From Cyanophora paradoxa (taxonomy: Eukaryota > Glaucocystophyceae > Cyanophorales > Cyanophoraceae): a stretch of DNA of 64,000 nucleotides. The notes beneath the pieces were generated by a model that worked only from the letters and a program-made list of their open reading frames with translations, was not told the origin of the DNA and searched no databases. Every line of letters starts with the position of its first letter. Positions within the stretch are counted from its first letter, which is position 1. The stretch lies in the NCBI GenBank assembly GCA_004431415.1, contig QPMI01000602.1:124001-188000 (forward strand), read 5' to 3'. Positions 52,835 to 63,299 of this stretch are shown here, in pieces. A program made the translations under genes and the position numbers.

Positions 52835-53922
52835 GGTAGACACTTGGCTTCGATCCTTTTCGCATTGGGAGCTTCTTTTGCATGTCTTTTTCTGATTTCA
52901 ATTCAAATTATGCGTGTACGTCACGCAATTCCAGATTTCAGGCAGAAAATTTTGATGAAAACAGCCAGTACTATAGCTATATATTTAGCATAGCTCGTTG
53001 CAGTAGATCTATATCTAGAGTTTCTCTTGTCTCTTGCTTGAGTACATCCGATGCATAGAATATCAATCACCTCAAGCTTGTCAAATTGAACTTGTAACAT
53101 GGAAGGTGCCGCAGTGCAAAATATATTTGCAACTTTGCAAGATTGCGTGTATGTCCCTGCCCGTTCCCCGGGCCTGATTCGAATCCCTGCAGCGGCCGGT
53201 GATGCATATGCATCTACTAGGCTAGCGAGCACGTTGCAGTTGGCGCCAGCCCGTGTGTCATGATATACATGATCAATATCATGATCATGATGGAGCCGCT
53301 GAGCCTGGGAGGTCTCATTTGGCTTATGTGCATGTCGCATATGCATTGGGACACGTACTAAAACGTTAACGCAGGTCCGGGCTACAAGTGTGGCCCATGG
53401 CCAGTACTAGTGGGAAAGTACACTGCAGCTGCAGCTGCAGCTGCGGCCGCCGCGCGGCCGCGGGCCGGCGCCCAGCCCACCAGCAAGCTGGCCGACCGGG
53501 CCCTGCGTGTCTGCTTCGATTCAATGATTCTATTTATAATAATTATAGTTCTAGATCTAGCTATAGCTATATATATAGATCTACTGGGCTAGATCGATAT
53601 TTGTTATATCCGATGATCAATATTAACAATGGAATGTTGATCATCTGGCGGCAGTACGTCCGACCGATGACCGCGCGCGCTGCTGCGTGCATGTTCCAAG
53701 TTCTTCCAACGCATGCATGCATGCGCCGCGGCGCCGGGCTCGCGGGGTGCACGTGCTCGACTGAAAGAATCACCCAGCGGGGGTATACGTATACTTATCA
53801 GGTCAGGTCTCGGTAGTGTCCGAGCCCGCGACGGCCGCATCCATTAGCCAACGGTCGAACTGCAAGTAGCAGCAGCCCAACGAGCTTTCCAGGCGCAGCG
53901 CAGTTCGCTTCACATCGATATC
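52835..53922. other. Spacer of repeat unit 3
   Basis: Homologous to spacers 1 and 2 but 20-28 bp shorter over the X-to-mtnB interval, through several small gains and losses at 53290-53650. It has lost CAATTG-, CATATG-, TTATAA- and CCGG-type blocks and gained TACTAG, AGCTGC and TAT/AT blocks. An inverted R1 copy lies at 53371-53490. Confidence 0.6.
53371..53490 (-). repeat. R1 dispersed repeat, inverted, unit 3
   Basis: Homologous to 47364-47480 but with several small indels. Confidence 0.65.
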
Positions 53923-54886
53923 ATGGAAGTTCTGAAACGTCCGCGCGCGGAGGAGTCCAACGGGCACAATGCTGCTGCTGAAGATCACGAGATCCGCGCC
54001 CTGATCGTCGAGCTCTGTAAGCAGGTGGGCGCGATCAATTCTTGCCGTGCCCACACCCCATGATCGTGTGCTCAGTTCTACACGCTCGGCTGGGTTTCTG
54101 GAACGGGAGGAGGAATTAGTGTGCGCTCGCCCAGCGGCCGTGTTTACGTCGCACCGAGTGGGGTGCGCCTGATCGATCCGGCGAGCCTCTCCTGCGTCGC
54201 GTCGACCGCCTCGCGGCAGGTACAAAAGGAGCGCATCTCCCCGGAGGATCTCTTTGTCCTGGACGCGAAAGGGGAGACTCTTCAGGCTCCTCTCAACCCG
54301 GACTTCAAGCCATCAGCATGCACGCCTTTGTTTATGAACGCGTACCGCATACGGAACGCAGGTGCAGACCCCTCTATAAACGGAGCACGCTTCGCACTGA
54401 ATCCATCGAGCATATTAGGCGCTGTTATCCACAACCACAGCGTCTCGGCGGTGTTGGCCACTTTGCTGTTTCCGGGCAATGAGTTCAAGTGCACACATTT
54501 GGAAATGATCAAGGGTATTGAGGGGCATGGCTACCACGACACGCTTGTCGTCCCCATTATCGAAAACAGTGCGTTATATAAGCAGTTTTTCTCAACTCTT
54601 GCGTAATTCTCTCTCTCCAGCCGCATACGAGTGCGATCTTGCCGACAGCTTGGCAGAGGCCATCGAGAAGTACCCTAAGTCCTCTGCTGTGCTTGTCAGA
54701 CGTCACGGAGTCTACGGTACGTGTCAGGTTCTGTCGGTTTTGCACTCTCCAACGCCCCCTGTAGTGTGGGGAAAGGACTGGAAGCAGGCAAAGACTCATG
54801 CCGAATGCTACGACTATCTCTTCTCTGCAGCCGTGGAAATGAAGAAGTTAGGCTTCGACCCATCTGCAGTTCCGAAGGCGCAGTGA
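53923..54886 (+). CDS. mtnB: Methylthioribulose-1-phosphate dehydratase (intact copy)
   Basis: Class II aldolase-fold Zn enzyme of the methionine salvage pathway (APIP in animals). Start ATG 53923 ([20 protein letters not shown]), then [92 protein letters not shown] (HNH, zinc ligands), [20 protein letters not shown] (catalytic Glu), [12 protein letters not shown] (third His) and [20 protein letters not shown] with [15 protein letters not shown]. Stop at 54886. This is the only one of three copies with an unbroken frame and the last exon. Copy 3 has ELC where copies 1 and 2 have EFC; ELC is the family-typical form. No transit peptide; cytosolic. Confidence 0.93.
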
Positions 54887-54939
54887 AAAAAACGTGTAGA
54901 ATTTTTAAATTAATTGGATGACAGCTGTGCTATCAGCTG

Positions 54940-54990
54940 CAGTCCGAGTTCGAAGGAGAGACAGCAGCCACAGTGAAAGCTAGAGAGTCG
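54940..54990 (+). repeat. Fragment of gene X downstream of the array
   Basis: The block GTCCGAGTTCGAAGGAGAGA with CAGC...CAGTG-AAGCT matches gene X exon 2 near 46133-46175 with a few differences. It may be the remnant of a further, decayed unit. The surrounding 54887-55382 shows no gene. Confidence 0.6.
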
Positions 54991-55382
54991 CTTTGCATGT
55001 GTGATTACAAGCGCCCCGTCTGCTAGTCGTAAGTCGTGGTTCAGATTATAATTATGCCTATAAAACGCATCTATCATATATAGACTGTAATACTGTCAGA
55101 AGCACAAGTACTGACTCAGTGAGAAAGACGATCTCGTTTTCGTCCAGAAGGACTCTGGGACTGCATTGACTCCCTATAGACTAGTACTGGTACTTGAGAG
55201 CGAGGGCGGCGACACTAGTACTATAGCTAGCTTCAAGCTTTCAAAGTTTAAAAACAGACCTTTGTGTATAGTACGATTGCCGCAGTGCGATTAGGCTGTA
55301 AGATCTACAATTGCAATTACTGAAGGAAGGCATGATAAGATCTAGAGCCTCGGAGCAGCCGTGACCCCCTTCCCCTCCTCAA

Positions 55383-55425
55383 CCCCCCCCCCCCCAACAC
55401 ACACACACACACACACACACACACA
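55383..55425. repeat. C run followed by (AC)n microsatellite
   Basis: 13 C residues, then about 14 AC dinucleotides, just beyond the 3' end of SPAG16. Confidence 0.9.
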
Positions 55426-55511
55426 GCAGCGGTAGTGGTTTTTGGTACCGGTTTCAAGCGCACGAAGGCTAGGAGTGTCTGGCGCGCCTGTAGCTAGAAA
55501 GAGCAGCTGTG

Positions 55512-57898
55512 CTAGGACCACATTCTGAAACTGCAATCAGAGCCACTCGAAAGGAGGTACTTGCCGAATGGGTCGAAGACTACAGACTGCACTGCATCCT
55601 CATGTCCCTTCAACTCTTGCACCAAGCGATTCTGCAGCATGTTGTATCTGCCAAGTGGTTGTCAGATTATCGAAACCATGTAGAAAGCAAGACATGAGTT
55701 GCGCACATCCGAATGATTGCATCGTCACAGGCAACAGCAAGAACGTGGCCACTCCTATCGAAAGCACACTTGTTTGCTGGATGCACGCTCGTCTGGAACT
55801 GTCCACGCTCCTGAACCATCCTCACATCCCACAGTTTCACCACACCATCCGCATCCGTGGAGGCTATAGTGTCACCCTTCACGCAAGGTGATCAGCCCAA
55901 TCTGAATTTGAAGCCAATACTGCTTACCTTGAGATTAAAAGTTGCATGGTTGCATGCATTCTGATGACCATAGAATGTCTGGATACACAGCCCAGTCCGA
56001 ATGTCCCACAGCGATACTGTCTTGTCTCCAGAGCCAGTGCAGACGAAGTTTGAGAAGGGCTGGAAGGTGACACAGTTGATGGAGTCTACGTGACCTCTTA
56101 AGGTCTGCCGGCACCGCTGACTGCTCCAGTGTCAGGGACCACGAATCAGGCGAGCAACTAGGATCACAAATCATACCTGTTGAGGTCCCACACCTTTGCC
56201 GTGTGATCCATAGATGCACTCACCAAAAAGTCACCAAGATCATGGAAAGCAACAGACCAGACAGCCTGTACAAGGCCGATGTGAATCAGGGGACCACACT
56301 GGGAACCAAAAAAGATTGAAGCTGACTTGAGTGTGGTCTGTAAATGTTGCGGCACACACAGAATGTGCAAAGTCCCAGACTTTGACAGTGCCATCGCCTG
56401 ATCCAGTAGCAAGATGAGTCCCCCTACAAGATATGTAAGATGTGTGCTCGGAAGCAAATTTTTGACAATTGAACTGGAGCACCTTGGGTGAAAGTCGCAG
56501 CCAGCAACCCAATCTTTGTGGCCATCGCCGCTCATAATTAAGTCGCCATTAGGCAATGCCCACATCTTCCATGTTGCATCATCTGATACAGTTGCGACAA
56601 TGGCCTTTTTGGGATGCAGCGCCATACTGCTGCCTGGGTGAGCATGTTTGACAGAAAATTCAACTGCAAAATGACCGTACGCGCTAATTGGCCTGGTGTG
56701 GCCCTTGAATGTCTTCGTCAAATTCATCCGCTCAGCATTCGCTGGTTCGAAGGAAAGGTTGAGATAGGGGTTGACCCTGTCCTCTGCAGGAAGAGTAGAA
56801 TCCTTCCCCTTCTTCTTAGCTTTCTTGTCTGTTTCGGCCTGTGCACTTGGTGCCTTCATCGCCTCAAGCTGCTTAATCGTGGCCTCCAGACCCTCCACCT
56901 AATTTGAATTTGAGGAAGCACCACATGGAGACGTGAGCGTGCACACCTTGGCGCTTAGCCGATCCCTCTCCAATCGCATGAGCATCTTCTCTTTCATCGC
57001 GACCTCGTATTTGTGTCGCAGCTCTGCTATGGCGGGTTCGTAATTCGAGTAGTGCTTCTTAACGCGTTTCAGATCCACGAGAAGCTTGTTCTTCTCTTGT
57101 ACGACGCGCTTGTGATGCATCCGATGAAAGTCCCTCTCTTTCCTAAGCTTTTCCCAAGTCCCTCTTGCTTTTCTGCGGTGTAGAACTTTTCAGAAAGTTG
57201 AATCAAATTCGAAGGCAGCCAAGGCCGCACTCCGCAACCTCCTTTGCGCGCTCCACTTCCGCTTGCATGCTGCTAATCATGTCCTCCAGCTGCTGGTTCT
57301 TTACATATATGTCCGGAACTGGCCCCATTTCGTCTGTACGTAGCTTTCCTTTGCGCGTGAGCTCGAACCATTCGGTCTGCTCGCAGTATCATCGGCCGAC
57401 AGCAAGAGCCCGTGCTTGCTCACTGACCTGGAACATGTCCAGAGTGCGCTGAAGCCCCATCTTCACCAAGAAGTTCCGGATGAAATCATCGATGAGCTCC
57501 TGGCGCCTCGCAAGGGAAGGCTCCGCAGGCGCCTTCACTGGCTGGCTCTGGATGCTCACTGCGGAGGCGTTGAGCCCTGCCCGCGGTGCGCAGTACGATG
57601 TAGGCGCACCTGCTGTTGTCTTCCGCTTCAACATTTCAAGAGCCTTCTCGAAGTCCTCTGGCTCCTCCTCGCTTTCACTCTCGTCCAAGGGCACTTCCTC
57701 GTACGTGCTGTGGGGGCTTAGCTATAAGCGCACCAAGCAGGCCGCAGGCCGCTAGCACTCACATATCGTCGTCATCGTCATCGAGCTCCACCTCTGCGCA
57801 GTGGGAGACGTAGCTAAGGGCCGGGAGGGGTGGGGCAGCGCCGGGTCCGGCGCACGTTCGAGCACGAAAGCCTCCTCGTCTTTCTTATCGTCAGCCAT
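55512..57898 (-). CDS. SPAG16: SPAG16/PF20, central-pair axonemal WD40 protein
   Basis: Start ATG 57898 (MADDKKDEEAFVLER), then an acidic region (EVPLDESESEEEPEDFEKAL), RRQELIDDFIRNFLVKMGLQ, VPDIYVKNQQLEDMISSMQA, the PF20 coiled coil (MHHKRVVQEKNKLLVDLKRV and KHYSNYEPAIAELRHKYEVA), a Lys-rich linker and seven WD40 blades: FKGHTRPISA; KKAIVATVSDDATWKMWALP; GTHLATGSGDGTVKVWDFAH; DFLVSASMDHTAKVWDLNR; FVCTGSGDKTVSLWDIRTG; GDTIASTDADGVVKLWDVRM; and GKYLLSSGSDCSFRMWS at stop 55512. The MHHKRV...HYSNYEP segment is specific to PF20 and distinguishes it from other WD40 proteins. It binds the central-pair microtubules and is needed for flagellar motility. Divergent from plastid EF-Ts. Confidence 0.93.
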
Positions 57899-58190
57899 TG
57901 TCAAGCAACACCCGGAGCTACCGGGACAACCGCCCCCGCTTGCTCGCCCTCGAGGCGCTGATAGACGCTTCCAGGCTAGCGACGGCACGAGGTTTCAGAC
58001 GCTTTTGACCAACAGCTGCTTTCGCGCCCGGGGGGCACTGCACTGGGGCCTCGGCGCTCAGCAAAAATATGCGTGGTAGTGCTATACCCTGGACCGGGGC
58101 AGTGTACGTGTACCCGTTCGTCTAGGAAGTATCTCGCAGAAAGTGCGGTCCTCCTCCAGCTGCGCGCGCGCCCCGCTGACGCGCGCGCAG
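57899..58190. promoter_or_regulatory. Bidirectional promoter, SPAG16 / plastid EF-Ts
   Basis: 292 bp between the two start codons. No clear TATA box on either strand. Confidence 0.45.
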
Positions 58191-59060
58191 ATGGCCTTTG
58201 TCAACGTTGGTGCGGCTCTCGTTCGCGGCGCGGCGGTTCCGTCCGTCGCACCGTCGGCTGCCACCTGCGAGGCCAGCCCGGCCCGCCCGGCTGCCCGCGG
58301 CCGCACTTTCTTCGGCTTCGAGCGCCGCGCGGTTGTTCAGGAGTCGTCTTCCAGCGCCCGCTTCGTCCGCAGCGCGGCAGCCGTCAGCCAGGCCGGTGTA
58401 CGCATGGCGGTCGAGATTGCGGCCGCGACTGTGAAGGAGCTCCGCGAGCGCACTGGCGCGGGTATGATGGACTGCAAGAAGGCCCTGCAGGAGTGCAACG
58501 GCGACATGGACGAGGCCGCCGAGTTCCTCCGCAAGAAGGGTATCGTCTCGGCCGAGAAGAAGGCCTCCCGCGCGGCTAAGGACGGCCTCGTCGCCACTTA
58601 CATCCACCACTCGAACCGCCTTGGTGTGCTTGTCGAGGTCAACTGCGAAACCGACTTCGTGGCCCGCCGTGACGAGTTCCGGGAGATCGTCAACAACATT
58701 GCCATGCAGATCGCTGCGTCGGAGACCGTCGAGTACGTCTCCAGGAATGAGATCCCCGAGGATGTCCGCGCTAAGGAGGTTGAGATCGAGATGAAGCGCG
58801 AGGATCTGGCCAAGAAGCCCGAGAACATCCGCTCGAAGATCGTCGAGGGCCGCGTTGACAAGCTCATGCAGGAGCGCTGCCTCCTTGAGCAGCCTTTCCT
58901 CCGCGATGACAAGATCACCGTCGAGGAGTACATCAAGCAGGGCATTTCCCTCCTCGGCGAGAACATCCAGGTCCGAGACACTCTGAATTGCTCGCTTTTC
59001 TTCTTTTGATTAGTCGTTGCGAAGGTCCGGCGGTTCGCGAAGTTCGTCATTGGCGCGTAG
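58191..59060 (+). CDS. tsf: Plastid translation elongation factor Ts
   Basis: Nucleotide-exchange factor for plastid EF-Tu. ATG 58191 (MAFVNVGAALVRGAAVPSVA) gives a ~70-residue leader with Phe at position 3. The mature part starts near VEIAAATVKELRERTGAGMM (UBA-like domain, with DCKKALQECNGDMDEAAEFL), then NRLGVLVEVNCETDFVARRD, the core TDFVAR exchange motif, and VEEYIKQGISLLGENIQ. A single intron (about 58971-59025) separates the last exon VRRFAKFVIGA, stop 59060. The length suits the short EF-Ts type. An upstream in-frame ATG (58143) is less likely because MAFV matches the leader rule seen in CarA. Confidence 0.93.
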
Positions 59061-59346
59061 ATTCGATAGCTCGTAGGTTTTTTCAATTTAAGCGAATTGT
59101 CGTTCACCAGGCTCCGGAGGGGGAGGGGGAGGGGTTCCATCATCATAAGGCACAGCTCGAGGGCACGCGCAGGGCCGCAATGTTCGATCAACTCGTGGCA
59201 TGCGTATACGTAGGACCCATGAGCACATGAGATCATAATCCGATACACACATCGCAGTCTTCGATTGGAAAATTTATAGAACTCTTAAAGTACACGCCCT
59301 TGCAAAACTAGGGCACCCGTTGAGGGTAGACAGGGGATACCAGAAA

Positions 59347-61138
59347 TCAGCTGAGATCACTCCACGAGACAATGCCCCTCAGCACTCCGACAAACAGGCT
59401 GAACAGAACCTCCGCGTCCTTGGGGCCCGACGCGCTCTCCGGGTGGAACTGAACACTGAAGAAAGGCTTCGACTTGCATCGGATGCCCTCGCTAGAACCA
59501 TCGCTCGCATTGACAAAATAGGGTTCCCACTGCACAGTGCGACTGTCAGCACGATGAAACCAGAAAGAGTCATCATCGCACATCGGCCGGCAGAGTGTCG
59601 TTGTCAACAGCGAAGCCATGGTTCTGTACAGTGATGTAGGCCTTGCCAGTCGACACGTCCACGCATCTGGGCGCAGGTGTTCAAACAGCTAAGACGAGAA
59701 GGCGCGCGCAGGGCTTACGGCTGATTCTGTCCACGGTTCCCGAACTTCAGCTTATAGGTCTGAGCTCCAGCCGCCAAAGAGAGCAGCTGGTTGCCGAGGC
59801 AAATGCCGAAGATGGGCTTGTCCGTCTGCGTCGCAGCATGATGCGAGGAAACAAGGACTGACACGGGATGGCGGATACCTGGAGAGCCTTTTTGATGTTT
59901 GCAATGGTCGGCTCGCAGACGACGGGATCGCCAGGGCCGTTGCTGATGAACAGGCCGTCGTACTCTAGAGTGTTGAAGTCGTAGTCCCATGGGACGCGAA
60001 TGACCTCCGCACCGAAGCCCAGGAAGATCCGAATCTTTAGGTGGGAAAAAAGAAATCCTCTCAGAGAAGAACTTCATGGGGCAGGATGCACGCGACGAAC
60101 CATGTTGTTCTTCATTCCGCAATCAACGCAAACGACCTTGAGGGGCTTTCCATCCTTGTTCATAACGGGCGCGTCTGGCTTGTACCGCTGGACCTTGTCG
60201 ATACTGACTTCAGCGACGAGGTTACGCTTGTTGATGTCCTCGAACGGGATGTCCTCGTTGTTGAAGGTAATCCTAAAACCCGCGGCACTATGAGGGCAGA
60301 ACAAAACCAGCGGAGATTCGAGCGTACTTGGCAAGCATGGAGCCGGTCGAACGGAGCTTGCGCGTGAGGGAGCGAGTATCAACCCCGTAAAGAGCTGGAA
60401 TGTTGTTCTCAATAAGCCAGGACTTCAGAGACCGCGTCGCCTCCCAGTGGCTGTAGTTGTCGTTGTAGTTGCGGACGATGAGAGCCGCGCACTGAGGCGC
60501 GCTTAGGGAAACATTAACACTGGCGCCGGCCGCTCAAGTACCTGAATCTTGTCAGACTCGAACGTGTTCGGGAGGCCAAACTCGTCGAGCTCCCACTCGG
60601 GGACGCCATAGTTCCCGGCCTCCGGATACGTAAGGACGAGGATCTGGCCTGGCGTTGGAGAACGATGAGAGGCGTCCGAGAAGAGCCATTTGACGCCCCG
60701 CACCGCGCCACGACGGATCGGTCAGGATCTCAGGGTAGCCGACCATACCGGTCGTGAAGACGGCCTCTCCGGCGACGCTACGTTCGGCACCAAACGAGAA
60801 GCCCTCGATCACCGTGCCATCCTCGAGAGTGAGCTTGCCCTTGACGAGCTGAGGAAGGCGATCAGCACGACGAGTCGCGCAGCTCGAAAGGTCAGCACCT
60901 TCTCGGCCGCGACAGCGGGAGTCGCCGCAGGGGCAGCCTCCGCGGAGACGGCGAAGCGATGCTGGGGCCGAGCGCGTGCCTCGAAAGTGGGGACATGTGG
61001 CGCGAACGACCGCAGGCGACTCTGCCTGTTGACCTTCGGCGCTCGGGGTGCCTGGACGGCGGGGCACGCAGACGACGAAGCGGACGCAACGGCCTGCGAG
61101 CGGGCCGCGGTCTGGACTACGGGGCTGGTGAAGGCCAT
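59347..61138 (-). CDS. carA: Plastid carbamoyl-phosphate synthase small subunit
   Basis: Glutaminase that feeds ammonia to CarB for arginine and pyrimidine synthesis. ATG 61138 opens [20 protein letters not shown], a leader with early Phe. Then [171 protein letters not shown] (nucleophile Cys), VQNHGFAVD and [20 protein letters not shown] (His/Glu of the triad). Stop 59347. Six or more introns. All glutaminase residues are present. Confidence 0.95.
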
Positions 61139-61328
61139 GACACAGTCAAGCGCGAACCGCTTAAACACCCCTACCCCCGGGCCCCGTCCCCGGTCCCCGC
61201 GGAGGGGGTATAAGTTCGCCCGAACTGGTGCGCGCGGTTAGCCAGGCGCTCCCTCGCGGGCCGTCGGAGCTGAACCTGCGATCTCGGATCTGACCCCGCG
61301 CGTGCCTTCCGCCCCGCAGATCTTCGTC
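61139..61328. promoter_or_regulatory. Bidirectional promoter, carA / one-helix protein, with TATA-like box
   Basis: 190 bp between coding starts. A GTATAAG element near 61208 lies about 120 bp before the one-helix protein start. Confidence 0.5.
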
Positions 61329-62115
61329 ATGTCACAGAACGCGGCCGCTGCGTTCACGTTCGGGCCTGCAGCTCTGCTCAGCGGCAGCTGCAGCAGGGCT
61401 CCGGCAGTTCCGCGCAGCTCGGCGGTCTGCCTCGGCAGCCGGTCGGCGCGTCGCCTGCCACGTGCGGCGGGGCGTGCACGGACCGTGTTCAGCGCCGAGC
61501 CCGCTGTCCGGCTCGAGCTTCAGGGCACTCCTGTCGGCATTAGGGGCCAGAGCGTTGGCGACGCTTCCGCCGGCATCCGCGCCGAGCTCGACGAGCGCGC
61601 GAAGGCGGAGTCTAGCAAGGCGCCTCTCGTATTGGAGACTGAAATCATCGTTGAGGAGGATGAGGACGAGGATGAGAACGTTGCTGTGCGCGTCTGCCGC
61701 GCGCGCAGTCCGTGCGCGTCTGCCGTCTCTGAAACGCCCCCGCTTAGAACAAGTTGAACCGCGTGAGTGCCACGAGCGTGGGCGACTTCGATAATCCTAG
61801 CTTCGAGTGCCCTTATCCGAACGACAAGATCAAGGGCGGCCGCATCACCTTTGACGAGCAGGTGCCCTCCTCGCCCTTTCTAGTCGGACGCACGCTGATG
61901 CCCCGTCGGCGCAGGTCGCTATTGCGAAGCGCCTGACTGCGGACTGGGAGTACGACCGGTTGATGGAAGTGTACGAGCGGAAGCGTCTGTTTGGCATGAC
62001 TCCGCGCGCGGAAGTCATCAACGGCCGTGTGGCAATGCTGGGACTGCTCCTTGGCTGGCTCACGGAGCGCATCACAGGCTTCACGTTCCTGGAACAGATT
62101 GGGCTCGGAAACTAA
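61329..62115 (+). CDS. One-helix LHC-like (HLIP/OHP-type) plastid protein with long N-terminal part
   Basis: ATG 61329 (MSQNAAAAFTFGPAALLSGS) gives a leader with early Phe; an in-frame ATG at 61302 is possible. A pre-domain of about 100 residues follows, including a very acidic stretch (IIVEEDEDEDENVA). After an intron come NKLNRVSATSVGDFDNPSFE and DKIKGGRITFDEQ. After a second intron comes the hallmark helix: EVINGRVAMLGLLLGWLTER then TGFTFLEQIGLGN, stop 62115. E-x-x-NGR-x-AM-x-G is the chlorophyll-binding motif of the LHC superfamily. There is only one membrane helix, as in cyanobacterial HLIPs and plant OHPs, which protect photosystems and shuttle pigments under light stress. The acidic pre-domain is not typical of HLIPs. 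Confidence 0.85.
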
Positions 62116-62161
62116 TAACTTTCTTCTCCCCCTTGTGCATTTTTGTCTTCTCGTAATCGTA

Positions 62162-62360
62162 ATCAAAAGACGTCCGACCTAAGCTCAGTCATCCAACCCC
62201 TAATCGTAATCGTAACTCAGTAATTCAAAGACGCCCAACCCCCCATGATCAGGGCCTTATCGTAATATTAATTCAAAGACGTCCGACCTAACTTAGTAAG
62301 CTCAGCCACATGGTCAGCCAACCCCTAATTATATAATCGTAATCGTAACTCAGTAATTCA
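62162..62360. repeat. Imperfect tandem repeat with small block indels
   Basis: The string AAGACGTCCGACCTAA...CAACCCCTAAT...CGTAATCGTAACTCAGTAAT occurs twice (about 62165-62230 and 62277-62360). The second copy has extra blocks CTTAGTAA-, CATGG- and TATATAAT-type. Confidence 0.75.
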
Positions 62361-62454
62361 ATCCTGTACACAGCGATTACAGTGCACATCCTATGCATAG
62401 AAACAAGGGGGAATTTGGGAGGATAGCATTTGGACACGAAGATCGCAACGTCCG

Positions 62455-62530
62455 GGCCGCCGGGCTACATGTACAAGTGCTAATGTGGAATGTGCACTGC
62501 TGCAGCTGCAGGCCAGCCCGGGCTGAGCCC
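62455..62530 (-). repeat. R1 dispersed repeat, diverged inverted copy
   Basis: Minus strand shows TGCACATTCCACAT, ACTTGTACATGTAGCCCGGC and CCGGACG around a CTGCAGCTGCAG block, like the inverted copies in the mtnB array. Confidence 0.5.
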
Positions 62531-63192
62531 AACGTTAACAAGCTTAAGCTCGCACCCTCGCCGGGGGAGCCCAGCTAGGCCTCGCGATCAGAGTACGTAT
62601 AGGAGGTTGTTGATTTCCGTAGTTCATTTATATTAATATTATATATAGCTAGGAGAGAGAGAGAAATGCAGTAGACACATCCACGCCAGCAAGACTGGGT
62701 ATGACAAAGCCGCAGAGGCCCCGAATGGGACGTGCAAGGCCCGTCAGGGACCCACTAGCGTGGGGAGTGAGTGGAAGCCACGTACAGGACCCTGGGCCAC
62801 CACCCCCAGGGCTATAGCTAGGCCTATAGCTATAGCTAGGCCTTTAAATTTGGCGGTCATCGGATGCCGTCACGATCATTGATCTTGCCAAGTTGAATTG
62901 ATGCCGTGATGCTGTCGGATGCCATTGGAGGCTTGACTCAGTGAGCTGTTAAGACGATCGAGCAGGTATACGTACCGGTACCGGTGCATGTGGAGACTAT
63001 ATAATATATATATATCTTAGTATCACTGTACATGTCTCATGGCATCAAAAGTCATGTGGCAATCACTGAATTGTGCATGCCATGCATATGATGCATTGCT
63101 CTGAGCTCGAGGCTCCGGGCCTCGCTGCTGCCAGGGCCCCGGCTGCCGCAGTGCGCCTGGTCCTTACTCTTACCTCCCGTACTCCCATTCCC
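62531..63192. other. Intergenic, palindrome-rich
   Basis: Contains GCTATAGCTAGGCCTATAGC-type words at 62812-62845, CGTACCGGTACCGGT near 62970 and TATA runs near 63000. No gene recognised. Confidence 0.5.
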
Positions 63193-63238
63193 GGTTCCTG
63201 GAACAGTTTGGGCTCAGAGACCTATGACTTTCTTCGAA
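63193..63238 (+). pseudogene. Short copy of the one-helix protein gene 3' end
   Basis: GTTCCTGGAACAG-TTGGGCTC-GA-ACCTATGACTTTCTTC aligns with 62084-62127, the codons for FLEQIGLGN, the stop and the first UTR bases, with about five differences. Confidence 0.6.
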
Positions 63239-63299
63239 CTCTCCGATCATTTAATTCATCATATGAAGATGATTTGGGTTGGACGGGAGGTTGCCCAGA

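Larger units (their letters stand above)
45872..54886 (+). repeat. Tandem triplication of a gene X + mtnB unit
   Basis: Three head-to-tail units begin at gene X ATGs 45872, 48750 and 51891 (spacing 2878 and 3141 bp). Copies 1 and 2 differ in length by three events: +256 net in mtnB, +8 in the spacer (ACTAAGTT-type block near 50414) and -1 (a G in mtnB). These account for the 263 bp difference. The junctions lie inside an mtnB intron, right after GTGTCAGGTTCTG (48733 and 51874), so only the last unit keeps the final mtnB exon. Confidence 0.95.

Noticed and set aside
55512-57898. LIS1/PAFAH1B1 identity for the WD40 gene
   Set aside because: No LisH motif in the N-terminal region, while the MHHKRV and HYSNYEP coiled coil and the blade sequences match SPAG16/PF20.
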